Positions 18,701 to 27,132 of a DNA stretch of 64,000 bases are shown here, piece after piece. A program made the translations under genes and the position numbers. The DNA lies in assembly GCA_002724575.1 (NCBI GenBank), contig PBPC01000065.1:1-64000 (forward strand). The letters are read 5' to 3'. The notes beneath the pieces were generated by a model. That model was not told the DNA's origin, did no database searches, and was given only the letters and a program-made list of their open reading frames with translations. The stretch's first letter is position 1; the number at the start of each line of letters is the position of its first letter. The DNA is from Gemmatimonadota bacterium (GTDB lineage Bacteria; Gemmatimonadota; Gemmatimonadetes; Longimicrobiales; Gaopeijiaceae).

Positions 18701-18768
18701 TCAACACAGAAGCTGATATCCTAGTTCACTCCAATTTCAAAGCCTTTAGTAGAGTGAAACTGTGTTGA
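18701..18768. promoter_or_regulatory. nested inverted repeat in a divergent intergenic region
   Basis: TCAACACAG (18701-18709) and CTGTGTTGA (18760-18768) are perfect nine-base complements. Inside them AGTTCACTC (18723-18731) and GAGTGAAACT (ending at 18761) are complementary apart from one extra base. The pair lies between the dehydrogenase gene (minus) and the ACP gene (plus), so it could be an operator or a structured leader. This is a sequence observation; no regulator is known. Confidence 0.35.
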
Positions 18769-18860
18769 GTGCTCTGGGCGTGATACCTTTCGCATCGATT
18801 TATGGAACTGCTCGCTAGCGCGGGCTCACTTTGTTTTCTCCTGGATGGAGAAGCGTCGGT

Positions 18861-19100
18861 ATGAGGGCCTACCCTTATCTAGCAGAAGTACTAGCCGACA
18901 AGTACGACGTCGATGAGGATAAAATTCGGCCTGAGGCTACCCTAGCTGACCTCGGCCTTGATTCTCTTATGGTGGTAGAATTCCTCTTTGACGTCGAAGA
19001 TGAGTTTGATATTGAGGTTCCAGACGACCGAGCTGAATTCGAAACGCTTGACGAGGCTGCAACGCTGATCGACGAGCTTATCGAGGCTAAGGGCGACTGA
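18861..19100 (+). CDS. acyl carrier protein
   Basis: A 79-residue acyl carrier protein. I place the start at ATG 18861 (GGAGAAGCG upstream), which gives the normal ACP length; an upstream TTG at 18831 would add ten residues. The phosphopantetheine attachment serine is Ser35 in GLDSLMVVE, and acidic residues are abundant around helices 2 and 3 (DVEDEFDIEVPDD), the usual surface for contact with partner enzymes. It is eight bases before a ketoacyl synthase gene. Since the canonical fatty-acid genes are not here, it may serve a dedicated lipid or secondary-metabolite pathway rather than general fatty acid synthesis. Confidence 0.9.
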   Translation: MRAYPYLAEVLADKYDVDEDKIRPEATLADLGLDSLMVVEFLFDVEDEFDIEVPDDRAEFETLDEAATLIDELIEAKGD

Positions 19101-19108
19101 CACGGCCC

Positions 19109-20350
19109 GTGGGGCGGCGCGTTTTTATCACGGGGCTTGGCTTGATTGCTCCCCACGGAGAAGATCCTGAATCGGTATTCGACCGGATCTACCAAGGAGA
19201 TTCGGCAGTACGGATGGTCAGGTCTGGCACGGTGGACTTCGGTTCAGACCTTCCACTTGCGACTGCGGATTTCACACCAAAAGATCGGATTCCCAAGACC
19301 CAGCAACTCTTCATGGCGCGCGCCTCACAGATGGCAGTTGTAGCAGCAGAAGGGGCCTTACAATCGTCTGGGTTGTTTGGGGTGGGGCAGGAGGGCCCAG
19401 AGGACGGGGAGATTGGGGTCTACATGGGGTGTGGACTTGGTGGTGCGGAGATTCTACAGGAGGGCTATCGAACATATTTTGTGCGCCAGAGCCGAAGGGG
19501 AAGGCCTAGCACTGTACCGATGATCATGGCAAGTGGGCCGGCTTCACACATCTCTATGCGATTTGGACTCCATGGGCCGACGCATACCTACTCGATTGCC
19601 TGTGCATCTTCAACAGTAGCCATTGGTGAGGCATTTCGAGCGATTCGTGATGGTTATCTGGACACCGCTCTAAGTGGCGGAGCTGAGGCCATGCTCAATG
19701 ATGGCTCGATCGCCGCATGGGAACGACTAGGTGTTCTTGCAAGCTCGCACACGGATGGTCCTGAGGCATCCAGTCGACCTTTCGACCTTGAGCGGACTGG
19801 GTTTGTGCTAGGTGAAGGAGCTGCCTTACTCGTCCTCGAAGCTGAATCGGCACTCCAGGAACGAGCTGTAGATCCAATTGCAGAAATCATCGGTTATGGT
19901 GTTTCAAGTGATGCGTTCAGTTTGACGGAACCGCACGCTGCAGGTCAGGAGGCAGCAATGAGATCGGCGATTACTGACGCAGATATCGAACGGGAGGAAG
20001 TCCAGTACGTGAATGCTCACGCGACCGGCACTCCGTCTGGAGATCCGATAGAGATCGAAGCTATTAAGAGTATTTTTGAAGATCATGCTTCAAATCTCGC
20101 AGTTAGTTCTACTAAGTCCGTTCATGGCCACTTGGTTGGCGCTTCCGGGGCGCTTGAGACAGCGATTAGTGCGATTGCACTGCAGAAGGGGCGGATACCT
20201 CCGACGGCGAATCTCACAGATCCAGATCCAAGCTGTGACCTTGATTGTGTACCGGAATATGGGAGAGAGGCACCCGAACTCACTGTTGCCATCTCTAATT
20301 CATTCGCGTTTGGTGGCTCGAACGCTACTCTGGTTCTTAGGAAAGTCTGA
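19109..20350 (+). CDS. beta-ketoacyl-ACP synthase, FabF type
   Basis: A 413-residue condensing enzyme starting at GTG 19109, eight bases after the ACP stop. The N-terminal RRVFITGLGLIAPHG, catalytic Cys165 in SIACASSTVA, His304 in VNAHATGTPSGD, the STKSVHGH block (Lys336, His339) and the terminal NSFAFGGSNATLVL are all present, so all of Cys-His-His plus Lys of FabF-type synthases are kept. It condenses malonyl-ACP with an acyl chain carried on an ACP, presumably the one encoded just upstream. The pairing with glycosyltransferase and PAP2 genes nearby suggests a specialised lipid. Confidence 0.92.
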   Translation: MGRRVFITGLGLIAPHGEDPESVFDRIYQGDSAVRMVRSGTVDFGSDLPLATADFTPKDRIPKTQQLFMARASQMAVVAAEGALQSSGLFGVGQEGPEDGEIGVYMGCGLGGAEILQEGYRTYFVRQSRRGRPSTVPMIMASGPASHISMRFGLHGPTHTYSIACASSTVAIGEAFRAIRDGYLDTALSGGAEAMLNDGSIAAWERLGVLASSHTDGPEASSRPFDLERTGFVLGEGAALLVLEAESALQERAVDPIAEIIGYGVSSDAFSLTEPHAAGQEAAMRSAITDADIEREEVQYVNAHATGTPSGDPIEIEAIKSIFEDHASNLAVSSTKSVHGHLVGASGALETAISAIALQKGRIPPTANLTDPDPSCDLDCVPEYGREAPELTVAISNSFAFGGSNATLVLRKV

Positions 20351-20452
20351 GATTGACTCGGAGACAAATCCATCTTGTAGTTGATACGCTATGACTCAGA
20401 CCGCCGGATTAATGCCCATGTTCTGCTACGGATCTATTCAGAGGACCTTGGC

Positions 20453-21904
20453 ATGAACCGGCCATGGGCAGAACTGGCTGGGCGAGCCCAACTGGCTTGG
20501 CTGATCACTATCTGTCTGTTTTGGTCAATTTCATTGGCACTTCATCCACTGGACTCCGGCTATACGGCAGGGGAACTCTTAGATCATTTGCAGGGGTGGA
20601 TGGAGACGGGCAGGCTCTATCCTTCAATCGAAGGGGATGGATCACTTCGTGTTCTGAACTATCCCCCAATAGTGCTGGTCCTAGCTCGATTCTTGGCATC
20701 GCTTGGGATACAGCCCTTACTAGCTGGGCGTTTGGTGAATGGGCTGGGAGTGATCCTGGTCTTAGGAGCGATCGGCTGGTGGGTTCAAGCTCGAAGCAGA
20801 GATTGGGCAGTATCAATCGGCAGCTTAGGACTTCTCGGTGCAAGTGTGCCCTTTGTATATGGAACTGGACAGTTCCGCATTGAGACGTGGGCTGTGCTCG
20901 GTACGGTGATGGGATGGGCATTGATGGATCGCGGGAGAACTGGACGCGCAGTGTTTTGGGCAGGTGTTCTGCTAGCTATGAGTTGCTTCGTGAAGCAAAC
21001 CCAAGTTGTTCCGTCACTGGTCGCCCTTATCTGGGCTTGGAAGTATCGGCCCACCGAACTTCGTTCAATCCTATTGGGGTATCTGGGTACGGGTATCGCA
21101 GGCGTTGCTGCCATCACTCTCGTGTGGGGGCTTGAGCCGTGGCGACATATGCTGATATACACTACTGGTACCTATTCGCTTATGAACTTGGGTTGGCAGC
21201 TTCTTTGCCATGTGGCACCCTGGACGCCCCTCCTTTCATTAGCAGCTTATAGCGTTCTTCGAGGTCGTCCAGAATCTCGTAGTGATCCAGCCTGGTGGTA
21301 CTGGTGTAGTGCGCTCGTCTGGTCGTTTTCTGCGGTTCGGTCAGGGTCATCTTCCGCGTATTTTCTTGATTTACACCTAGCGACAGTGATGCTCGCGGGT
21401 CCCGCGCTGTTTAGTTCAGGAGGTGTGTTCGCTAGTGGGGACCAAGCGTCCCTGGAAACTCCCAAGCCCGGACGTCATCGGTTGCTTCCTTGGATTCTAG
21501 CGTTTCAAGTGATCGCAGCTGATATCGCTGTGGGGACTGTTGCGTGGATCAATCTTTCCAGGGTTTCAGCAATTACAGGAGATCTCGCTTCGATATGCTC
21601 TGAATTTCCAAGGCCAGGGCCTGTACTTACGGAAGAGGCCAGTATCGCTCGGGCATGTGGACGCTCTCCACTGATTCATCCCTTCATTATGACCTCTCTA
21701 GCACAGCGGGGTCTTTGGGATGCAAGCGATTTTGAGACAGCGGTTGCTTCAGGCGAAATTGGCACAGCGGTAATCGGTTTTGATCCGAGGAAACCTGTCA
21801 CTGGCGCGCACGCAGATAGATGGACATTACCAGTCTTATATGCGCTCAGGGTAGCACCTAAGCATACTGCATATCACGGCGGGGTTTGGGCAGTATCATG
21901 GTGA
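20453..21904 (+). CDS. membrane glycosyltransferase, GT39/ArnT-like
   Basis: Start at ATG 20453 (GAGG eight bases upstream) rather than at an in-frame TTG at 20381, which would add 24 hydrophilic residues. The 483-residue protein has about ten membrane spans and an N-terminal soluble loop with DSGYTAGELLDH and LNYPPIVLVLARF, the arrangement of GT-C enzymes that use polyprenyl-phosphate sugar donors. The acidic first loop after the first span fits the family's catalytic Asp/Glu region. It would act at the periplasmic face of the inner membrane. Acceptor and sugar cannot be told. It follows the ketoacyl synthase by about 100 bases. Confidence 0.7.
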   Translation: MNRPWAELAGRAQLAWLITICLFWSISLALHPLDSGYTAGELLDHLQGWMETGRLYPSIEGDGSLRVLNYPPIVLVLARFLASLGIQPLLAGRLVNGLGVILVLGAIGWWVQARSRDWAVSIGSLGLLGASVPFVYGTGQFRIETWAVLGTVMGWALMDRGRTGRAVFWAGVLLAMSCFVKQTQVVPSLVALIWAWKYRPTELRSILLGYLGTGIAGVAAITLVWGLEPWRHMLIYTTGTYSLMNLGWQLLCHVAPWTPLLSLAAYSVLRGRPESRSDPAWWYWCSALVWSFSAVRSGSSSAYFLDLHLATVMLAGPALFSSGGVFASGDQASLETPKPGRHRLLPWILAFQVIAADIAVGTVAWINLSRVSAITGDLASICSEFPRPGPVLTEEASIARACGRSPLIHPFIMTSLAQRGLWDASDFETAVASGEIGTAVIGFDPRKPVTGAHADRWTLPVLYALRVAPKHTAYHGGVWAVSW

Positions 21905-21935
21905 ATACTGATGTAGGTTATCCCACTAACCTGCA

Positions 21936-22910
21936 TTAAGGTTCTGACTTAACACCATTAATATTCAACGGTCTTACGGAAGAGGTGACCCAGCCGATTC
22001 CCGCGAGCGGGATCAGGTAAGCAGCATGCTGAACAATTGCTAATGCCATTGCGGTTTCACTGCTGATCCCAAGAGTTATATAAATGAGGAAGGCCGCACC
22101 CTCAAAGACCCCCAGGTTAGCAGGTGTAACCGATACTACCGTTGAGAGATTCACAGCGACCAGTACGGCAAGGATCCCCCACCAGGGGATGACTATCCCG
22201 AACGCTATGAGCACACACATAATCGCTAGTGCCGCCACCAGTTTTTGTAGCAATCCAAGCGCAAATGTTATAAAGAGTTTCTTCGGTTGCCTTAGTGCTT
22301 CAAGGTTCACAGCAACACGGTTTAGTCTTCTGAGAATCCACCCCAAGAACCCTGTGGTTTGTTCCGATATTGATTGTAGGGCAGGAGTTCGGTGAGCTAT
22401 AACCGTTAGGAAGGAAAAAAGCGTGGGTACCCCTATAATGATCGTAGCGCTGACCGCTTTGTATTCAACTCCGATAGGGACTACCACGATTGCGAGAAGC
22501 ACAATCGCCATTTTTACCAATCCCTCAACCAATTGATCAAGAAGCAGGACCGATAATCCGACTGAGTGACCCACTCCTCCTCGTGTGGCCAGGAGATGAA
22601 CTCCAACAGCTGCACCCCCCCCAGCCGGACCACTGTTTGCGACCGTACTGACTATCGCCATAATCTTGAACATCTTCGATCTCGCTACTGAGACTCCATC
22701 TGGTAAAAAAAGCAGCCACTGAGCTGTAGCGAATACTAGAATCATTGCGTTAAGCACGACCGCTAGGATAAGCGGTAAGGGCTTCGCTTTGGTGATGGCT
22801 GCAATCGCGAGGGTCCAATCGACCCGACCGATTGTTGCTACTAAGAGTACCGTGAGTAGAAGCCAGCTTACGAGGTAGGAAACTCGCGTCCTCAGCGGAG
22901 AGCCTCCCAA
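21936..22910 (-). CDS. LPG-synthase-type membrane protein (UPF0104 family)
   Basis: A 324-residue integral membrane protein of about eight spans, resembling the flippase-like domain of lysylphosphatidylglycerol synthase (PF03706), with the NSGPAGGGAAVG segment and the TPANLGVFEGAAFLIY block near the end. Its role is usually lipid or polyprenol transport or transferase partner, but is not settled. The first in-frame codon is TTG 22910, but the GGGAGG after it would fit a CTG start at 22895, removing five residues. It converges with the GT39-like gene and is in the same direction as the PAP2 gene, 38 bases downstream of it. Confidence 0.78.
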   Translation of the reverse strand: MGGSPLRTRVSYLVSWLLLTVLLVATIGRVDWTLAIAAITKAKPLPLILAVVLNAMILVFATAQWLLFLPDGVSVARSKMFKIMAIVSTVANSGPAGGGAAVGVHLLATRGGVGHSVGLSVLLLDQLVEGLVKMAIVLLAIVVVPIGVEYKAVSATIIIGVPTLFSFLTVIAHRTPALQSISEQTTGFLGWILRRLNRVAVNLEALRQPKKLFITFALGLLQKLVAALAIMCVLIAFGIVIPWWGILAVLVAVNLSTVVSVTPANLGVFEGAAFLIYITLGISSETAMALAIVQHAAYLIPLAGIGWVTSSVRPLNINGVKSEP

Positions 22911-22948
22911 GTGCTATAGCCAGCTGGGGTGAGTGACATGTGTTATCA

Positions 22949-23791
22949 CTATACCACCGCTGGAAGGCTATCAGAACGTCTTATGTAGGTGAGCGTAATC
23001 CCGCCTACGACTAACCCGACTACTGCTCCGGTGAGCATATCGATCGCGTAGTGAAATCCTCCGTATACAGCTCCGACCCCGACCCCAACTGAGATGAGTG
23101 TTACGAGTATTCCAATTGGAGGTTGATAACGAAGCTGTGCCATAGCCTGGCATACTGTCATTGCCATGTGTGAACTGGGAAATGCAGCCCCACGGGAGGA
23201 GCCATTCTCCAAAATTGAGAGCGTCAATGCTCTAATCGGACCCTCTGGTATTGATTCAGGAGGGCCAAAATACCGAGGACCCTGCACTGGGAAATAGACA
23301 AAGAACACGAAACAGACACTGGCAGTTGCGATCAGTGTCAGTACAGTTGTTTGAAATGCTTCACGTCTCCTGGAGAGAAAGAGTAGTAGTGGGGGAACGT
23401 AGATAGTTGGGTAATAGGAGAAGTAAGCCAGGTGGAGGGACTCGCTGAGTAGAGGGTATGGGTATCTGCCTGCTAACTCGGTTGCTGGTGATCCAAACAG
23501 AAACGCCTCCCACGATAGAACGATACTATCGTAATAGCCCACACCGAATGACTGGTTAAGAAGTGCAATTTCAGCGTAAAAGAGCGGTATCAGAATTAAC
23601 GCAACCCAATTCGGTAGCCAGCCGAGATCTTCAGGAACGCGTGCCTGTCGGAGGCACAAGAGGCAACCACCTAAATGCAGGCCAGCAAGAACAACGTGCC
23701 CTATTGTCCACGGCCCTGGTAGCAATGTCGGTGCCGTTACTAGCAGATAGAGTCCGGCGAGACCCAACGGACGGTGAAGCATATCAGGCAT
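22949..23791 (-). CDS. PAP2 superfamily membrane phosphatase/phosphotransferase
   Basis: A 280-residue protein with about six or seven membrane spans. The PAP2 signatures AFPSSHMA (with His) and FHYAIDMLTG (His and Asp, HxxxD) are visible near residues 201-208 and 248-257. The first canonical motif, KxxxxxxRP, is not obvious; the FPVQGPRYF stretch may hold its place. The pattern is closest to the inositolphosphotransferase-like (PF14378) branch, which moves phosphoryl-head groups on lipids, so lipid phosphate removal or head-group exchange is plausible. The start ATG 23791 has no clear ribosome site. It reads away from the molybdenum operon across 293 bases in which I see no further gene. Confidence 0.75.
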   Translation of the reverse strand: MPDMLHRPLGLAGLYLLVTAPTLLPGPWTIGHVVLAGLHLGGCLLCLRQARVPEDLGWLPNWVALILIPLFYAEIALLNQSFGVGYYDSIVLSWEAFLFGSPATELAGRYPYPLLSESLHLAYFSYYPTIYVPPLLLFLSRRREAFQTTVLTLIATASVCFVFFVYFPVQGPRYFGPPESIPEGPIRALTLSILENGSSRGAAFPSSHMAMTVCQAMAQLRYQPPIGILVTLISVGVGVGAVYGGFHYAIDMLTGAVVGLVVGGITLTYIRRSDSLPAVV

Positions 23792-24084
23792 AAAGGAGTT
23801 GTAACCCTAGGTCAGCGCTCGACGCCTCTTCTGGAAATTAGTAGAGCTAATATATCCAGCCCACAGCACATCTCCCACCATCTTTGGATTAGATTCGCAA
23901 GTTCAGCTTGCTTGAGTTGATGGCTAAAGGGGGATTCTCTCGACCAGAGCGCAGGTCACAAACCCGCTTCCGAGGATGACGAGATCAAAGAAAACGCTCG
24001 CGGTACAGTGCTTTAATACCTATTATTCACGCGGGTTCGCGCTGAATATGCGCGGGTAACTGTCCCTCGCGATGGAGCAGTTCG

Positions 24085-24717
24085 ATGGGCGAAGTAGAAT
24101 CGGCAGGTCTCTTGGAGACAAAATACTCCAGACGAAAGTTCATCAAAGGTGTTATAGCCGCAGGTGCTACAGCATCTTCGGCAGGGTACTTCATAGGGGG
24201 TTCCGGCCTCTTGGGTGCGCAGGCTGTTCCTGGGGCTGCGGAGCGTCTTATAACCCTCACCATCAATGGTCAGCAGCGGCGGGTGGACGTACTACCGAAC
24301 GAAACGCTCGCGATGACACTCCGATACCGACTTAATTTAACTGGCACCAAGCTTGGTTGTGATCGAGCGGAATGCGGAGCCTGTACGGTGTTAGTCGATG
24401 GGGTTAGCCAGTACGGGTGCTCAATGCTGACAAACCAAGTGCGAGGCAGTTCGATTACAACGATTGAGGGGCTCGAAAATCCGGATACGGGAGAGCTTAG
24501 CCCTGTGCAGCAGGCGGTTATCGACGAAGGTGGCTTCCAGTGCGCGTTTTGCGCACCGGGCTTCATCATGAGTATGACTGCTATGGTAAATGAGAATCCG
24601 AATCCCACCCGGGCAGAGGCTGCACATGCGCTTTCTGGCAACCTTTGCCGATGTGGTGACTATGACAAAATCCTCAACTGCGCGATGCGGGCCGCTGAGC
24701 TCGCACGCAGCGTGTAG
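24085..24717 (+). CDS. Tat-targeted [2Fe-2S] subunit of a molybdenum hydroxylase
   Basis: A 210-residue xanthine-oxidase-family small subunit. It begins with a twin-arginine signal (YSRRKFIKG, Arg16-Arg17) and a hydrophobic stretch, so the holoenzyme is expected to be carried folded to the periplasm. Cysteines 92, 97, 100 and 112 form the plant-ferredoxin type cluster, and Cys153, 156, 188 and 190 the second cluster (QCAFCAPGF, NLCRCGDY). The three-gene set with a Moco subunit and an FAD subunit follows directly, with 9 and 12 base gaps. The layout is that of E. coli PaoABC, whose small subunit also carries the Tat signal. Start ATG 24085 has AGCAG upstream only. Confidence 0.92.
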   Translation: MGEVESAGLLETKYSRRKFIKGVIAAGATASSAGYFIGGSGLLGAQAVPGAAERLITLTINGQQRRVDVLPNETLAMTLRYRLNLTGTKLGCDRAECGACTVLVDGVSQYGCSMLTNQVRGSSITTIEGLENPDTGELSPVQQAVIDEGGFQCAFCAPGFIMSMTAMVNENPNPTRAEAAHALSGNLCRCGDYDKILNCAMRAAELARSV

Positions 24718-24726
24718 GGGGGTCTT

Positions 24727-27120
24727 ATGGCTGAGAAAATAATTGGAACCGATATCGCGCCTCAGGATCTCGTTGCAAAGATCACAGGTCGTGCGAAATA
24801 TGCTGAAGATTTCAGAGCAGATGGTATGGTGTTCGCCAAGTTATTATTGAGCCCCATGCCACATGCCCGAGTACGTGGAGTTGATGCGACAAGGGCGCTC
24901 GCTATGCCCGGTGTCATAGACATCCTTCGTGCTGATGAAGTCCGCCAGATAGAGGGTCGCCCAGGAGAGGCTAGTCTGACGGATGAGCCCCTCTATGAGG
25001 GCCAACCGATTCTTGCGGTCGCAGCTGAAACTGAGGAACAGGCTGCAGCAGCGATTGAGGCGATCGAGGTAGATTTTGAGCCATTGCCGTTCGTGCTTGA
25101 TCCGTTAGACAGCCTTAGGCCTAACGGACCGAACGCCTATACTGGTGGCAACCGCTTCGGAGGTGGAGAGTTCAGCGAACTTAAGTGGACCGAAGCCGAT
25201 TTTGAGGAAATAGAGGCTGGGCGTATGCCGAATGGTGAGGCCGCCGTTGAATGGACGAAGGGAGATATTGATGCGGCATTCTCGGAATCGGACTTGGTTC
25301 TAGAGGAATCAATCGTACACCAATCTCTGACCCACCATCCGATGGAACCGCGTTCCGCGATGATGTACTGGGAGAATGGGAAACTTCATGCATTCGTGTC
25401 CACGCAGAGTGCGCAGCGTACGAAGTATGCCATCGCTGGTACGCTGAACATAGATCCTGAGGATGTGATTCTTGTAGCTGAGTATTGCGGTGGTGGCTTC
25501 GGCTCCAAGATCAGTGGGAATACCCATATGGAAGTTCCGGCCGTCTTCTCACGTAAGATCGGTCGGCCGGTTATGCTGCGTATCACCCGCTACGAGGAAA
25601 ACTATATCGGTAGGGCACGTCCGGGTTTCCAATCGTGGCTGAAGATGGGTTTTCTGGCTGATGGCACCTGTAACGCGATCGACCTTTATATCGTTCAGGA
25701 AAGTGGCCCATTCGGGGCTAGTGACTTTAACACCGCGGGTATGATTGCAGATCTCGTCTACACACCCCAGAACATGCGCTTCAGGGGAATCGCGATGTAC
25801 ACGAATACTCCCCCGAAGGCGGCACAACGGGGTCCGGGTGGCGCTCAAATCGTCATTATGATGGAGCCCATCCTCGAGAAGGCAGCCAGGCAATTGGGCC
25901 TCGATCGACTAGAGGTTCATCTGAAGAATGCGCCAGATCCGGACGTGGGGTTTGGACCGCGTAATTCAACGCTCACGAGTGTGCACGCAAAGGAAGCTCT
26001 AGAGAAAGGAGCTGAAATCTTTGATTGGGCGGGCAAGCAGGAATTGTCCGGTAGAGTGGAAGGCTCGAAATCGACAGGAATCGGTATCGGGCTTTCACCT
26101 TACACTGCTGGTTCCCGTGGGTATGACGGCCTGATGGTCATTCGGCCGGACGGAAAACTTTATGTCCATCAAGGCCTCGGTAACCTCGGCACGCACTCAA
26201 TTATGGATACTGCGAGGCCGGCAGCTGAGATACTCAATCTCAACTGGGACCAAGTAGAACTGGTGTGGGGTGACTCAAGCCGAGGCATGCCTCGTAGCTC
26301 AGTCCAGGCAGGGAGTCAGACAACGCATGCTCACTCCCGAGCAAACCATGCAGCGGGTATGGACGCGCGTGCCAAAGTACTAGAAGTAGCAGCGCAAACG
26401 CTTGGTGGCTCGCCCAGCAATTACGATATGGACAATGGAAGAGTGTTCCGCCGTGGAGGGGGGGCGAGCATGACTTTCGCTCAGGTTGCGGAACGCGCTA
26501 TAGAGCTTGGTGGCAAGTATGATGGTCATGAGCTTCCTGACAATATCCACGCTACGACTGTTCCGGCAGCGAATATGCTGGCTGGGCAGGGGTTAATGGG
26601 AGTAGCTAGAGATAACTACGGTGGTAGCGGAGGAGTCTACTCTTGGGTGGCTGGTTTCGCGCTGGTCGAGCTCGATCGAGAGACTGGTGTGGTAGATATC
26701 AAGGAATATGTTGCCGTGACTGACTGCGGAACGGTACTCCACCCACGTAGCTTGGAGGCTCAGGTCCTTGGAGGAAGTGTTCAAGGTATAGGACAGGCGA
26801 TGACCCAGCGTTGGGTCTTCGACCCCAAGTGGGGTGTTCCTTTTGCAAATAGGCTCTACACCGCGAGACCTCCAGGTATTCTGGATGTGCCGTTAGACAT
26901 GAAAGCAGATGCATTAGGTATTCCTGATCCACAGACGCCTGTTGGTGCGAAGGGCATTGGTGAACCGCCAGTTGGTGCAGGTGGAGCAGCACTTACATCC
27001 GCAGTCGCTGACGCGATGGGCGGTCATTGCCTATGCCGTACTCCGCTGACGCCTGACATCATTCTCGCGGAGCTCGAAGGGCTATCGCAACCGTTCACCC
27101 TCGAACAGCACATCGGCTAA
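24727..27120 (+). CDS. molybdopterin-binding subunit of a molybdenum hydroxylase
   Basis: A 797-residue large subunit of the xanthine dehydrogenase family, which hydroxylates aldehydes or heterocycles. Moco-contacting elements are seen: GGGFGSK (255-261), the PMEPRSAMMYWE block, AAQRGPGGAQ, and the base Glu746 in GAKGIGEPPVGAG. It lacks the AYXCSFR loop of form I CO dehydrogenase, so it is not a CO oxidase. It has no signal of its own and presumably travels with the Tat-tagged small subunit. It begins 9 bases after the small subunit and is followed 12 bases later by the FAD subunit. The substrate is unknown; an aldehyde is the likely class. Confidence 0.92.
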   Translation: MAEKIIGTDIAPQDLVAKITGRAKYAEDFRADGMVFAKLLLSPMPHARVRGVDATRALAMPGVIDILRADEVRQIEGRPGEASLTDEPLYEGQPILAVAAETEEQAAAAIEAIEVDFEPLPFVLDPLDSLRPNGPNAYTGGNRFGGGEFSELKWTEADFEEIEAGRMPNGEAAVEWTKGDIDAAFSESDLVLEESIVHQSLTHHPMEPRSAMMYWENGKLHAFVSTQSAQRTKYAIAGTLNIDPEDVILVAEYCGGGFGSKISGNTHMEVPAVFSRKIGRPVMLRITRYEENYIGRARPGFQSWLKMGFLADGTCNAIDLYIVQESGPFGASDFNTAGMIADLVYTPQNMRFRGIAMYTNTPPKAAQRGPGGAQIVIMMEPILEKAARQLGLDRLEVHLKNAPDPDVGFGPRNSTLTSVHAKEALEKGAEIFDWAGKQELSGRVEGSKSTGIGIGLSPYTAGSRGYDGLMVIRPDGKLYVHQGLGNLGTHSIMDTARPAAEILNLNWDQVELVWGDSSRGMPRSSVQAGSQTTHAHSRANHAAGMDARAKVLEVAAQTLGGSPSNYDMDNGRVFRRGGGASMTFAQVAERAIELGGKYDGHELPDNIHATTVPAANMLAGQGLMGVARDNYGGSGGVYSWVAGFALVELDRETGVVDIKEYVAVTDCGTVLHPRSLEAQVLGGSVQGIGQAMTQRWVFDPKWGVPFANRLYTARPPGILDVPLDMKADALGIPDPQTPVGAKGIGEPPVGAGGAALTSAVADAMGGHCLCRTPLTPDIILAELEGLSQPFTLEQHIG

Positions 27121-27132
27121 GGGGAAAGAGAA

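Noticed and set aside
24727-27120. CO dehydrogenase large subunit
   Set aside because: The AYXCSFR active-site loop of form I CO dehydrogenase is absent, and the FAD subunit has the extra 4Fe-4S loop typical of aldehyde/benzoyl-CoA type enzymes.
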